DNA from: Ananas comosus
Taxonomy: Eukaryota; Streptophyta; Magnoliopsida; Poales; Bromeliaceae
Length of the DNA stretch: 64,000 nt
Direction: 5' to 3'
Assembly: GCF_001540865.1 (NCBI RefSeq)
Contig: NC_033633.1
Span: 3,766,703-3,830,702, forward strand
The translations under genes were made by a program, and so were the position numbers. The notes beneath the pieces are model-generated. The model was not told where the DNA came from and did not search any database. It worked only from the letters and a program-made list of their open reading frames with translations. This document shows, piece by piece, positions 43,883 through 56,437 of the stretch (positions within the stretch are counted from its first letter, which is position 1; each line of letters starts with the position of its first letter).

Positions 43883-44399
43883 TATAGATGAATCCTAGCA
43901 ACGAAATTATAGTTATGAAAAAAAAAAGACTTTTTTTACAATCAAAATTAAACAATGGTTGAGTTAACGTAACAATTTTTTTTTTTTTCTTAAGGGTATT
44001 GCTCATAGGCCCACAATCTAAATTCCACCACAAACGATCTACTAGTGATAATCGAAAGGTAAGGAGCACTTGACTATATATGCAATAATTCTTCGTTAAA
44101 GTAGCAATTTCAAAGTGCTTGACAATGGAAATGATGATGACAATTAGGTTAGTAAGTTTTTCTTGATAAAACTGTAGTCTCTGCCATGCATGCAGCATAA
44201 AATGTCGATAGTGAAAAGTGGATAAAAATTTTATAAGCACAGTCCCTAATCTATTTAGTTTGGGGATAATGCAGATGGGCATCGCGTGGCCCATCCGATG
44301 GACGCCCGTGGAAGGAACAAAAAAATTCATATCCTGTATTTTTAGAGAGAGAGAGAGAGAGAGAGAGCAACAGAGGAAGAAAGGAGGTGCCCATCGGAT
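43883..44399. other. Mixed AT-rich sequence with a (GA)n run
   Basis: It contains a GA microsatellite at 44345-44369. A GGGCATC...GATGCCC-like pair (44276-44306) may belong to a MITE that continues beyond 44980 (GATGGGCGCCATC at 45079). No gene is seen. Confidence 0.35.
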
Positions 44400-44987
44400 T
44401 AGGGACGAAGCTAGCACTCGATTATGAGGAAGACTAAAATACATATAAATCAAAATTTTAGCAAACAAACAAGATTTACTTAGTCAAATTTTTGATGAAA
44501 AAATATGTTGACTAAATAATTAGTGTAAAAAGGCATTACTATTTTTTTATTTATACTTACTTAACTTCTAATTATTTTATTTATATTATTTCACTCAAAT
44601 AACTTTAAAATTTACTAAATCTAATAGTAATTCAATGAATAATTTAATTTCTTAATTTTTACTAAATATAATTGTGATAATTGATGACTATTAGTTGACT
44701 ATTAACTTTATATAACCTTTAATTTAATTAAATAAAAAGATTATCTAAAACAATTAGAAGTTATGAAGGTACTAAATAAAAAAATAAAAATAAACTCAGA
44801 GTTGAGAGAGTATTATATTAGTGCCAATTTTTTTTAAAAAAAATAAATTATTCATCATACTTTTAAAATTAAATAAATATATTTTTTAAATTTTTTATAT
44901 ATATAATATTATTATGCAGATTATAAAAATTTGGGGGAGACCATGGCCCCCCTCTGCCCTTGCATAGCTCCGCCCCTAAGTTCGGAT
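44393..44987. mobile_element. hAT-like element (probable)
   Basis: Ends TAGGGACGAAGCTA (44400) and TAGCTCCGCCCCTA (to 44978) are inverted with two mismatches. ATCGGAT at 44393-44399 and TTCGGAT at 44981-44987 may be an imperfect target duplication. The right end also has GGGGGAGACCATGGCCCCCC, common near hAT ends. The AT-rich interior has no transposase. Confidence 0.5.
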
Positions 44988-45148
44988 GGACGGTGCCAAT
45001 AAATTTTTTGTTGGTTAAAAGTGGGCAAAAGTTTTACGAATAGGGTGGCAAAAAAAATTTTTTTTTGAGGACATTCTGATGGGCGCCATCATGGCACCCA
45101 AGCCACGCGGGACACCATCCTGGCTGCTCTGTCTCTTTCGAGAGAAGT

Positions 45149-45392
45149 GTGTTTTTTTGGTGCACCATTTTTAACATTAAAATTTTAATTTTTAATTTTT
45201 TAATTTTAATTTAATATAACAGATATATGCTTTACGATATTTAAAATATATATATAAAGAATTTTAAATATTAAATTCTAAAATTTTCTTACATTTATTT
45301 TTAAAATATTATAATATATATTATTAAATTATAATTAAAAAATAAAAAATAAAATTTTAAAATAAAAATAATGTACCGGGTGCACCAAAAAA
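45149..45392. mobile_element. MITE-like inverted repeat (TTTTTTGGTGCACC)
   Basis: TTTTTTTGGTGCACC (45149-45163) and GGTGCACCAAAAAAA (45378-45392) are perfect inverted repeats around an AT-rich centre. Confidence 0.45.
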
Positions 45393-45430
45393 ATTCGGAC
45401 TGCTCCCCTATTGGGAGAGCAACAGGGGAT

Positions 45431-45520
45431 GGGCCCGCATGACTCGGACGCCACATGGCGCCCATATGGGAGTGGCCCGCATGACTCGGATGCCACATGG
45501 CGCCCATATGGGAGGGGCCC
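45431..45520. repeat. 42-bp tandem repeat, two copies
   Basis: CCCGCATGACTCGGAYGCCACATGG... is repeated with a period of 42 bp (45434 and 45476). The length is a multiple of three, so the complementary strand reads a 14-residue repeat, but no gene is supported. Confidence 0.8.
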
Positions 45521-45675
45521 AAACAAACTTGGTTGGAGCCATTCCCCGTATAATTTTGGGAAAGCTTCGAATATCGTCCCTATGATTTTTTTCATTTTCT
45601 CACTTTAATATCTTATGATTTAAAGTGTATCAATTTAGTAACCTGTAATTTTATTTTTATCTTTTAATTATCGGG

Positions 45676-45925
45676 TTAGGGTTACTATACTCTTATGAAT
45701 ATAGACCCTCTTGTACCCATAAATTTTTAACCGTTGATTGATGGAATGTGTGGTTAGGATGATGATGGTCCCCACCTAGAATAATAGTGGTCCCCTAAGG
45801 TTGAGTGGGTAGTTGGTTGAATAGAATGATCTAACAAGTGGAAATGATCAATGAAATAAATCTAAAGGCCGAAAACTTATGAGTATAAGGGAGCCAATAC
45901 TCATAAAAGTATAGTAACCGGACTC
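45676..45925. mobile_element. Complete short MITE (TACTATACT type)
   Basis: Ends TTAGGGTTACTATACTC and AGTATAGTAACCGGACTC are inverted, 250 bp in all. The fragment at 12703-12836 is a half-copy. Confidence 0.8.
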
Positions 45926-45997
45926 TTATAATCGATTTTATTATTTTTTTTTCGTTAAATCAGTGATAAAATTAAAACTAAATGGTACTAAAATGAA

Positions 45998-46545
45998 GGC
46001 TAGGGTTACTATCCTCTTAAGAGAATAGTAGTACTTGTCCTATCAAATTGTTTTTTATGATAGAGATTTCGAATCGATGATCGGAGCCGTTGAAGTTGAT
46101 CTAGAGTATTTGAAATATCTAGAAACTAAATTTCATAAGTTTTAAAAATTATTTATATGGTGATCAAAGTGTCGTAAAATCGACAATTTTTTACGGCCTA
46201 TATGAGCCGTTTGCTTGTTTAACGGTGTAAAGCAATCCAAATAGCTTGAATTTTTGATAGAAAATTCTTTATACTATTTAGATAATGTTTGATAACTCTG
46301 ATTATGAATTGTGAAAGTCTAACCTCTATTTTAAGAAGGTTATTCATTTATGACTGTTTATTTTTCAACTCTTAAGATGAACTTAATAATGATTTTTAAA
46401 TATTACAAAATTTAGTTTCTAAACATTTCTAATTGTGTAGATCAATTTCAACGGTGTCGATTATCAATTTGAAGTTTTGATCATTCAAAACGACTCGATA
46501 GGACAATGTCCTCAATCCTATTAATAGGATCGTAGATAGACTCCT
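45998..46545. mobile_element. Fold-back MITE (complete)
   Basis: Ends GGCTAGGGTTACTATCCTC and the decayed complement GGATCGTAGATAGACTCC. The arms carry GATCTAGAGTATTTGAAATA and its diverged complement, as in the TA-flanked family at 17170-20863. Confidence 0.7.
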
Positions 46546-46732
46546 AAAATAAATATTCGATAGATCTAGATATGGTAACTGAAGTTTTTTTATATATAAT
46601 TTAACGAAATATTAACGGAGAAGCTTACGAAAAAATAAAAATAAAACTATAAGACACTAACTTAATATACTTTAAATCAAAAAATATTAAAGTGAAAAAA
46701 TACGAAATCACGTAATTGGAAGTTCACCCTAT

Positions 46733-46935
46733 AATTTTTTGTGCTGAAAAGTGCGGTCAAAAGAAAGAGCAATCAATTGTGTTTTTTTCTCTCTTTACTT
46801 TGCTCCATTTGTAGACGGACACTATTTAGTAGTTGGCCTCTTTTTAGCGTTTGTCTCCTGCAGGCGCATACCTCCACTGATTGGTAAAAGAAGACCTCGG
46901 GCTACATTGGAGGGAAATGCTTCAGGAGCCACAAC
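46733..46935 (+). other. Exon-like stretch interrupted by a hAT element
   Basis: A CTCCTGCAG/GCGCATACC acceptor-like site (about 46855-46865) opens a frame with KRRPRATLEGNASGATT up to the insertion. After the element (48403 on) the text continues with ACAAAAAGGTTCCGATCGATGG. No family is recognised and the exon is not established. Confidence 0.25.
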
Positions 46936-48402
46936 TAGGGCTGGCAAACGAGTGAGCCGGCTTGCGTTCGACTCGTGTTCAGCTCGATATTCGGCTCGTT
47001 CGAGCTCGACTCGAAATTAAATGAGCCGAGCTTGAACAAAATAAAATGCTTGAAATTCATTTCAAGCCGAGCTTGAGTAGTACTCGGCTCGTTCGAATTA
47101 AAATACATTATATATNNNNNNNNNNNNNNNNNNNNNNNNNNNNNNNNNNNNNNNNNNNNNNNNNNNNNNNNNNNNNNNNNNNNNNNNNNNNNNNNNNNNN
47201 NNNNNNNNNNNNNNNNNNNNNNNNNNNNNNNNNNNNNNNNNNNNNNNNNNNNNNNNNNNNNNNNNNNNNNNNNNNNNNNNNNNNNNNNNNNNNNNNNNNN
47301 NNNNNNNNNNNNNNNNNNNNNNNNNNNNNNNNNNNNNNNNNNNNNNNNNNNNNNNNNNNNNNNNNNNNNNNNNNNNNNNNNNNNNNNNNNNNNNNNNNNN
47401 NNNNNNNNNNNNNNNNNNNNNNNNNNNNNNNNNNNNNNNNNNNNNNNNNNNNNNNNNNNNNNNNNNNNNNNNNNNNNNNNNNNNNNNNNNNNNNNNNNNN
47501 NNNNNNNNNNNNNNNNNNNNNNNNNNNNNNNNNNNNNNNNNNNNNNNNNNNNNNNNNNNNNNNNNNNNNNNNNNNNNNNNNNNNNNNNNNNNNNNNNNNN
47601 NNNNNNNNNNNNNNNNNNNNNNNNNNNNNNNNNNNNNNNNNNNNTATATATATATATATATATAATGTATTTTAATTATATATAGGTTTTAATTTAATTG
47701 GGCCATTATTGTTGGCCCATAAAATAAACCCAACAAGTATAACCGTGCAATTGAGCCCAACTCTAAATTTACATAACACATTCTCTCTTTCAGACTTTCA
47801 CTGTTGCACATAACCCTAAAACATGATGACATTCAAATTTCTAAATTCCTAATATTTTTCCCCCCTCTCTCTCTCTCTCTCTCTGGAAAAATTTTAGAAT
47901 GCAACCGGTATATTGGTGACGTGGCGTAACAAACCAATCAAATATCTCCTTTTAGGAGTATATGTCCCATTATGATTATAAAAAAATATTTTTATTGTAC
48001 TTTTGTTTGAAAACAAGAAATATGATTGGCTTGTTATTAATGACGTGGTGCAAGTGTGACAGTGTAGAATTCCTTCTCTCTCAGACCCTCACCCGGTCAG
48101 GCAGTCACCCTAGCTCACATTTCTTGCAATTATTTTGTATTTTTAACTATTGGACATGTTAAATCAAATTGTAGATAATATTCTATAAAAATTAAACTAT
48201 TGATTATATAATATCGAGAATTTCAATCGGCTTGTTTAAAGCTCGAGCTCGGCTCGACTCGAAATTAGGCTCGCTTGAGCTCGGCTCGAATTAATTTCAA
48301 GCCGAGCTTGAGCCTAGATTTAGGCTCGAAATTAATTTCAAGCCGAATTTGAGCTGACTTAAGCTCACTCGAGCTTGGCTCGTTTCCACCCCTAGCCACA
48401 AC
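46928..48402. mobile_element. hAT-type non-autonomous element with 8-bp target duplication
   Basis: The element 46936-48394 begins TAGGGCTGGCAAACGAG and ends CTCGTTTCCACCCCTA. It is flanked by GCCACAAC at 46928-46935 and 48395-48402. The 8-bp duplication and TAGGG ends point to hAT. The ends are rich in GAGCTCG and AAGCCGAGCTTGAG words. A 529-N gap lies inside. No transposase is visible. Confidence 0.85.
47116..47644. other. Assembly gap (529 N)
   Basis: TATAT on the left and a TA run on the right. It lies inside the hAT element. Confidence 0.99.
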
Positions 48403-48479
48403 CACAAAAAGGTTCCGATCGATGGGGTGGCAAAATTTTAACAAGGACCTGAGGCTCTTCCAAAAGTTAAAAAAAAAAA

Positions 48480-49050
48480 GAGAAAAACTACAAATACCAC
48501 CCCTGTTGTTTCTTATTTTTCACTTTAATATCTTATAGTTTAAAATATATTAATTTAGTACTCTGTGGTTTCGCACTCTCTCACTTTAGTATCATGTGGT
48601 TTAAAGTGCATCAATTTAATATTATGTGGTTTCATTTTTAATATTTCGTTAAATTATATACAAAAAACTTCAGGTACCCCACCTAATTTTATCGAATATT
48701 AACTTTAGTTCCCTTTAGTTTTAATTTTGTCACTGACTTTCTTTTGCTCTGTTAATATTTCGTTAAATTATATACAGAAAACTTTAGATCCTCACCTAGG
48801 TTTATCGAATATTCATTTTAGTACTTTTTAATTTTAACTTTGGCACAAATTTAACGAAAAAAATTAGTGAAATAGATAATAAAAATAGAAAAATGAAACC
48901 ACAAGATACTAACTTGATACACTTTAAACCACAGGATACTAAAGTGAGAAAGTGTGAAACCACAGGGGCTAACTTAATGCATTTTAAACCACAGAGTATT
49001 AAAGTAAAAAAGTGTGAAACCACGGGAGGTATTTAGAATTTACCCTAAGA
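48480..49050. mobile_element. Fold-back element, uninterrupted copy
   Basis: The left arm begins ACTACAAATACCACCCCTG, the right arm ends AAACCACGGGAGGTATTTAG. Internal words TTTAAAGTGCATCAATTTA and CACTTTAGTATC recur in both orientations. It is the same family as 45550-46732 and AT-rich without coding. Confidence 0.65.
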
Positions 49051-49303
49051 AAATAATAATAAAATATATCAGTTACATTAGTGAGCTGATATTTTCAACC
49101 CATTGAATTCTTTTTTTTTTAATTTATTAATCTGATCATAATTATTAAAAAAATCATTTTTATTATATAATTTTTTAAAAATATAATTAAGTAACTATTA
49201 ATAATGCGGCTTAAATATAATACAGTACACCTTCTTTGGATGCTACAAAAGGTTCTGATCGATATCCTAGCACACATGTAGCAGAACAATTTTGAAAAGA
49301 GTA

Positions 49304-49336
<33 letters not shown>

Positions 49337-49580
49337 TCTCTCTCCACAGCTTAAGCTTTCAGCTTTTCAGAAAACTCCTGTCGTCGCCGCTGCAGAAACG
49401 CCGTGTCCGTGGCCCGGATTAAATGTACCGGAAATAGTTTTGGAGAAAGTACTGTCTGTCTCTCTCTCCCCTCCCTCGAGCGCTATCTGCAGCTTTAATG
49501 AAACATCTCATCACTACAGTGATGCGTCTCCGTGAGCCGTGATTCTTCGCTCCGATAGAGAGGAGAAAATTAACAGTGAG

Positions 49581-49640
<60 letters not shown>

Positions 49641-50375
49641 CACATCTAGTTTTTGTTTTTCTTCTACTGTTTCCTCAACTATATATGACCAAAAAAAAAT
49701 AAAAAAAATTCTGATCCTTCCGTTCATGACTGGTTAATTTTCCACCTATATTTCTTATCCCTCTTATGCGCTACACGCCTTTGAGATGAAGAGTCCTCAG
49801 TCTGTAGATGTGCTCCTCAGAGCGGGTTAAGGTTCCAGCTTGGATGTTGAAGAATGGAGAGCATCTTTGGTTGTAGCAAAGCCAAAAGTTAATATTCTTG
49901 CCTTGACAAGCTTCTTTTTTTTTTCTTTATATAAATACTAAATTTTCTTAAGAATTTTGAGAACTCTTAAATGCTGGAGTGTAAATTCATATTATCCCAT
50001 TTGCGGTATACAAATAGTTTTTTTAAAAAAATCTGTTGTCGTTTCATATAAATTTACTAGTTTGTGCTTAAATGCTTATGTGCTTAATTTGGTGTTTAGG
50101 TTGGGGGTTGTTATCTTTATTTTTCTCTAATTTTACTGTTATTTGTTATGATGCGGAGATAGCTTTTGTTCGCTTAAATAGACCACTATCCTACCCTGTG
50201 GAAGGAGGTCATATTGGGCGGAGTCATGTTCGAAGTGGTGTGAGGCTGGTTGGGTTGAGTCACAATCAAGACCCGTGGGCGCTGTATTTGTACACTTTAA
50301 ATGAATTGGTTGCGTATTTTCTAACAATTCAAGTTTTTGGGATTAATAGTTAGCTCTAACGATCCGACACTTTTT
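49051..50375. other. No gene seen; CT and poly-T tracts
   Basis: Contains (CT)n at 49303-49344 and a T run of about 55 bases at 49587-49640. An open stretch of 93 codons at 50072-50353 has no recognisable domain or splice context and is not called. Confidence 0.45.
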
Positions 50376-50628
50376 GGGAACAAAAATTTTGTGGGCATTA
50401 AGCCGATCGGTGCCGCGTGATGTACGGGCGCTCATCACGACCGCCCCTTTCCACCGCTGGCTTCTTTCGATCTCTCTCTTAAAAAATTGGAGCCCATAAT
50501 TTTTTTATTTTTTTATTTCCGAGGGTTGCGATGAGCGCCACACACCATGTGGTGCCTGTCAGCATCGTTTCCAAACAAATTGTTTGGGAACAAACTGTTT
50601 GGAGACGATGCCCACAAAATTTTTGTCC
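50376..50628. mobile_element. MITE-like inverted repeat
   Basis: GGGAACAAAAATTTTGTGGGC (50376) and GCCCACAAAATTTTTGTCC (to 50628) are inverted ends. An inner pair around AAACAAATTGTTTGGGAAC also folds. CGCTCATC/GATGAGCG occur inside. The target duplication is unclear (T-rich on both sides). Confidence 0.55.
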
Positions 50629-51250
50629 TCTTTTTGGACCTTCTCATTTTCTTTGTTTTAATTAGGTTGCGGGGCAAGCACTTTTAGTTTTTTTTTTCCA
50701 TTTTACGTTTTAGTTTGGGAGTTTATGTCTTCTCATACATTCTCTTTGCTTGGGTTGTGCTTTGCTAAATATAGATTATTTTGAATTAGCTATTTAATTT
50801 TTTAAAAATTTAATTTTATTACATAATTAGTAAATTATTGAATTTGAGTAGGTCAACAGAATTTTGATTTTAAAATTTAAACTGATTAGTTTTATTAATA
50901 AATTTATAGTTGTGAAAATTATATGAAGTATATTAACTTGTAAAAATAAACGACGTATTCAAATTATAAAATTAAAGTATTGTTGACTGATTTAAATCAA
51001 ACAAATTGAAAAATTGAATAGGAAGAACAAAATTTTGAAAGGTTAGATAACCGACTTAAAATGGTTCATACTTCAAATAGATTATGTATATTTTATCTTA
51101 CACTTCAAGCTTTTCCCAGATATTGTTTTGTGATCAAACTCTACATTTAAGCAAAATTCTATGAGTAAAAGAAAAGCACGAGAATCATATGAAATTCCAC
51201 TTGTAGATAATAGTCCAAATTTTAAAATTTTGCAATTAACTAACTTTGGT
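50629..51250. other. AT-rich sequence, nothing recognised
   Basis: No coding frame or terminal repeat is supported. Confidence 0.4.
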
Positions 51251-52028
51251 CGGGATATAAGACGTGGGATAACCCCTTATATCACCCCTTATATCCAAAC
51301 ACAAAAAAAAAGGAGTGGGATTGCTATCCCAGAATCCCACACCATTTATAACCGTTAAAAGGTGGGATAGCAATCCCACCCCTTGTGCGGAAATAGGAGT
51401 GGAACAACTGTTCTCACACCACTATTTAATTTTTTAAAAATATAATTTTAAATTTTAAATTTTAAAATTTATACTTTATAATTTTAAAATAAAAATTTTA
51501 AAATTTTAAAATATTAAATTCTAAATTTTAAGTTTTAAATTTTAAATTGATATTTTAAATATTTTAAATTTAAAATTTGATATTTTAGATTTTTAAATTT
51601 AGATTTATTTTAATTATAAAATTTTAAATTTAAAATTTATAACTTTGAATTTTCAAATTTGAGATTTAAAAATTTAAATTTAAATTTCAAAATTTTGAAA
51701 TTTAAAAGTTATATATTTAAATTATAAATTTAAATATAAAATTTTAAATTTTAAAATTCAAATATAATATAAGGTACAATGTCATTATTTTCTATTTATA
51801 ACCATCAATTATTCTTCTTATTCCATCTCATTTATCCAAATGCTATTTTTCTTATTCGCGGGACCAACTTAATTTTCATCTAAACGTAAAATTGGCCAAT
51901 TCCAGACTTATATCTAAACTTATACTTATCCTTGGAATAGATAGTTATTGGTCTATTCCAGACTTATATCTGAATTTATACTTATCCTTGAAATAGATAG
52001 TTATTGCTTATACCCGAACCAAACAAAA
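51251..52028 (-). repeat. AT-rich fold-back repeat, copy B
   Basis: Inverted relative to copies A and C. The outer text includes GGGATAACCCCTTATATC (left) and CTTATACCCGAACCAAAC (right). The core at 51425-51775 is nearly all A and T in AAATTTTAAA words. A segment near the right end (TTCCAGACTTATATCT) is tandemly doubled. Confidence 0.65.
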
Positions 52029-53031
52029 AAATTTAATGTAACTAATATCAGCCAAAATATCAAAAAAAAAATGTAACTAATATCAGCCAAAATATCAGCA
52101 ATACAGAAGGTTTTTTGACATTAAAATTCAATTTTATAGTATAAAAATTAATCTTTAGCATTTGATTTTTACAAATTAAATATATTAATTATGGTCAATT
52201 TTATCTTATGGGAGTGATTTTGGGCATTAAGAATGCTTATTTGTATTGCTAGCATGCATTCTTTTCATATTTTTTTTGAGAAAAAAACATTTTTTACATA
52301 TTGGTTCTCGACAAATTGGCTTATGTTAACCACTTTACATTTATGAAATACAAATCTAGTTGGTTAATTACAAAATTTTATAATTTGGATGGTAAATATA
52401 AAATTTTTAATATTTAGATGGTTATTTGCATATAGGTGAAAGTTGAGATGATTCTTATTTATTTAGCCCATTTATGAAACAATTGAACTATGCATTAGCC
52501 AATCAAAAAATTTCACATTATGCATGCCGATATACTAGCGGTACACTAGAACAATATTATGAGACTTGAATACTATATATGCATTTAGCGGTACTCATTT
52601 ATACGGGAAGTAATATTAGCTTTAATACCAATTATTGAATCCGGTGTTCACACTAATACCACTTTTAAAGCCTAATATCATAAATACTGAATACCAAATT
52701 ATAGTAAAAAATATGTAGAAGAGATTCTAGAGGAGGAAGATCCCTAAGCAATAAAATGTTAGTATTTATTTAATTTAAGTGATTTAAAACTTTCTTTCGG
52801 CCCATGGGCTTTCCGGTGGCCCAACAATAAATAACGCCTACTTGGGAGCCCGGTGCATAACCTACTACATGTAAGTTTAGTTCCACATTAGAAATTTATG
52901 ACACATAGCAGTGCCTTATATACTCCATCATCCTGAAACTAGTTGTTTGTGATAATGAGATTAGTATCATCCACAAATCACACGCGCGTGCGCACAAGTC
53001 AGTCGGCGGCGCGGTCTTGGCTACCTGGTAG
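52029..53031. other. AT-rich sequence, nothing recognised
   Basis: No element ends or coding frames are supported. Confidence 0.4.
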
Positions 53032-53687
53032 GAGCATAATGCGAGCCGGCCCGGCACCGCCACCCGGGCCAAACTCGGGCTGGGCTGTGCCGGGCCAAAT
53101 TTTATGAATGCCCTGCCCTCCGGCCCGAATGGCACAGGCTTTTTCGGGTCAACACATTAATTTTTTTTTAATTTTTTTAAAAATATACATGATATTTAAA
53201 AAATAAAAATAATTAAAATGGTTTTCTTTTATAATATGTTTGCCGAAGAAATAAATTTTATTAAAATATTTATAAAGTAAAATTTTTAAATAATTTAAAA
53301 ATTTTATAAAATTTTTAAATTTTAGAAAAACTCTTTTTGTAGAATCTAGGCCATTTTTTTTCTTACCCTTGGGAGTTGGGGTGCCAGGTTTGCTCCCGAA
53401 GTCCCAAGATCCAGTTTGGGGAGTTAGGCATGGCTACCCAACCCTCCAAGGGCCACAGGAGTCCCAAGGCTGAGTCGTGCCGACACATTAGGCACGGGTC
53501 ATGTCGTGTTGGGTTGCAGGCCTAACTGTTGGCCTAACACGGTCCGCCATGCCGTGTCGAGTTGACGGGTTCAGTTGGAGCGGCGCAGCACGACCCGTGA
53601 TGCTGGCTCAGGCTGGCCCGACAAAAGTTCTACGGTACCCGTGCGGGCCGTGCCTGGCCCGGCCCCTTTTTCATCCCTACTACCTAG
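53032..53687. mobile_element. hAT-like MITE with GGCCCGGC-rich ends (probable)
   Basis: The left end (GAGCCGGCCCGGCACCG) and the right end (GTGCCTGGCCCGGCCCC, then CATCCCTAC) are inverted, and words like CGGGCCGTGC recur. TACCTGG and TACCTAG flank it and could be a mutated duplication. The centre is AT-rich. Frames across it are by-products of the repeats. Confidence 0.55.
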
Positions 53688-54660
53688 AGAGACTGCTGAA
53701 AGAGTTCGTTGGACCCTACCTCCTATTAGATGTCGACACGGTTATTCTCATTGGCTCCTATCTGTATATAGGAGAGGGTGCATTGCTGGTAATTTGAGAG
53801 TTTTATATCTTCTTACTCATTGGCTGTATCTCTGAAAGTCTATTTGATTTTACATATCTTTTTCGTGGATTTAGAAGTCTATTTTATTTTACATATTTCT
53901 TCTTGGATTCCTGAAAGTCTATTTAGTTTCTCGCATGTAGAGGAGTAATCTTCTATTATTAATTCTTGCATGCGTTTCTAAATAGTTGTTTAAACTTTGT
54001 GATTAAAAAATATTTTAAAAAGAGATATATTTTTGCTAAAAGAAAGACAGATTTTTCTAATGTAAAATATTTTTGTTAGAAAAACAAATCTTACACAACC
54101 TGGCTCTTCAAAACCACGCACACGTAGTTATAAGAGAGGCTCACTCCGAATTAGATTTGGTCTAGCACCTGCTGTACAAGCTTATATATACCTTTTCCTG
54201 ATTAACCAAGTTAAAATTAGGTACTTACATAAACATAAAATTCTAAACATAATATATTGAACTCTAATTTGGATAAACTTTATCTGCAACCAAATGTTTG
54301 AGTAAGTTTCGGTTACTATTTTCAAAATACTCCCTTAATTCAAACTTTTCCTTTAAACCGTAGAGTACTTGAAATGCGGTTGGATTTCTCAATCCCTCTC
54401 GCAGTATAGGTTTTGCCCATTCAATGATCTCGCCATTCATAAAATCTCAGTTAACCGAGTTTCCTTCCTGAGCTACAAAACTGGATTAATTTGATGCAAT
54501 ACCTGGTACAAAAGTTGACTCTTTATTATAAAAGAGGTCATATTAATTGAATCTGGGCACAAAATCGAATTAACAATATCTTTCAGAAAACGAAATCGAA
54601 GATTTTAATGTTGACCATGAGTCCAAGATGGGCTAAGGATTTTAAACTTTGAGATCAAAT
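53688..54660. other. Nothing recognised
   Basis: AT-rich with a doubled phrase (GAAAGTCTATTT at 53834 and 53914). No gene is supported. Confidence 0.4.
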
Positions 54661-55204
54661 GTATGAGCGAGCTGGTATCCTTCTGGAAGCACGGAGTCTT
54701 CCGTGCTTCCAAGTCGTTTTCGATGTTGGACTTTTGAATTGACGATCTAAAATTTAGAGTTGATCTAGAGTATTTGAAATACCCAGAAAATAAATTTTGT
54801 GATTTTCGATATCATTTGCCTAGTGATCGAAGGGGCTCAAAATCAACAATTTTAATGGTCGTGGTAAGCCGTTTGCAAGTTTAACGGCGTAGAAATATCC
54901 AAAACAAGTAAAATTTTGATAGAAAATTCTTTATACTATATAAAACAAGTTCAATAACTTTGATCTAAAATTTTAATGTCATATCATTATATTTTGTAAG
55001 ATTTTTATTTTCAGCCGTTGATTTTGAGCCCCTTCGATCATTAGGCAAATGATATTGAAAAATCACAAAATTTATTTTCTAGATACTTTAAATACTCTAA
55101 ATCAAGTCTAACGAAGCCGATCGTCGATTCGAAAGTCCGAATATCGAAAATGAATTGAAAGCACGGAGCGCTCCGTCCTTCCAGAAGCATACCAGACGCA
55201 CTCC
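54661..55204. mobile_element. Fold-back MITE (complete)
   Basis: Ends GAGCTGGTATCCTTCTGGAAG and CTTCCAGAAGCATACCAG are inverted, with long arms closely related to 18747-19290 (TATCATTTGCCTAGTGATCG). This copy is not in a TA repeat. Confidence 0.75.
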
Positions 55205-55673
55205 AAATGTATACCAAATAAACTTATTTAGACTACTATTTAATTTTCTAGGAGTAATTAATTAACAAGAGTTATGTGAGATTTTATTCCCATTTGACGG
55301 ACAGGCCCCCAATGGAGGCCTATCTCTCATATTGACATAAATGGTCTGGGCCTTCTTAATTTCTCGATCTCTCTTTCTCTAACATCACACACTCGAGCAC
55401 AAAGAGGTGGGTGGAGAAGTTGTAGAACTTCTTACTAGTTCTAATTTATTCAGTTTTAATCAACAATTTAAAAATCGGGTCGAATTGGTTGGTTTGATTT
55501 GGTACATGCATAACTCAGCCTATAAAATGAGCTGGATAAGTCAAAAATTCGTTTTGAATTATTCGAACCGGCGGTTCAACTATTGAATTGGTCAATCGGT
55601 CTCGTTTTAATCAAATAGCTTAAAATCAAGCTAGCTAATTTTATTTTCTGTTAGCATAAATTAGCATTAATGT
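55205..55673. other. Nothing recognised
   Basis: Mixed sequence with no coding frame or terminal repeats. Confidence 0.35.
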
Positions 55674-55830
55674 AACGACCAAGCCCATTAGCAACAATAA
55701 CTCGATGGGCCCAAACACCGGTCCAAAATGTTTAAGCTCAATTATTATTACAAGTGTCTAAGTCTCTTATATACTTAATAACAATTTTATTCCCATCCGA
55801 TGAACTTTGAAAAACTTACACCTACTTAAT
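55674..55830 (-). repeat. LTR fragment related to 15758-15910
   Basis: From TGTAACGACCAAGCCCATTA to ATCCGATGAACTTTG it follows the short LTR at 15758 for about 130 bp, then diverges. No primer site or internal region adjoins it. Confidence 0.65.
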
Positions 55831-55942
55831 GTCGTCTAGATATCAATATTTTATAATTAAGTACGATACGATATTAGACAACACAAAAATAAACACACAC
55901 ACACACACACATAGTTCTCCCTGTAAACAAGTTATGATATAT

Positions 55943-56437
55943 GAGTAGTGTTTACTATCAACTTTTTTATCCTTGAATTATTACAATTCTATCAATACTT
56001 ACTAAACCGTAGGTATCCAATGGTTCGAAAGTTGATAATAAATACTATTTCTATAGTATTCTAGTTACAGAATTATCAAAGGGTCACAAAATTTGTATTT
56101 TAATGGTTAGTAAGACAATTTTGCTTGTTTCACGGTATCGAAGAATTCAAATCAACTAATTTTTTGCTAGAAAATTCTTTCAATTATTTAAAATAAAATC
56201 TAGACTGCAGATCTTATTTACGAAAGTTGTATCATAACATCTTGAAGAATATTCATTTTCAGCTATTCATTTTTTGTTCACTAGATGGAAAATAGAATAA
56301 TATCAGAAAAACATAAAATTTTCAAAAGTTTAAATATTCAAGGTCATGTTCAACGGTGTCGATCGTCGATTTGGAAGCTCTATTATCAAAAACAAATCAG
56401 TATTAAATTGAGCCTTTTACTATGGATAGCATTTTAA

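Larger units (their letters stand above)
45550..46732. mobile_element. Fold-back element carrying two nested MITEs
   Basis: The left arm (45550-45665, TTTTCTCACTTTAATATCTTA) and the right arm (46600-46732, complement TTTTTTCACTTTAATATTTTT) are inverted. Between them lie the complete MITEs at 45676-45925 and 45998-46545. The same element without insertions is at 48480-49050. This gives the order of insertion. Confidence 0.7.

Noticed and set aside
44218..44468. Open frames around the GA run
   Set aside because: Short, cross the microsatellite and lack a domain.
49419..49727. Frame with poly-Lys
   Set aside because: It is the complement of a T run, with no conserved part.
50072..50353. 93-codon frame
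   Set aside because: No recognisable domain, splice context or supporting signal; kept only as a note in the surrounding entry.
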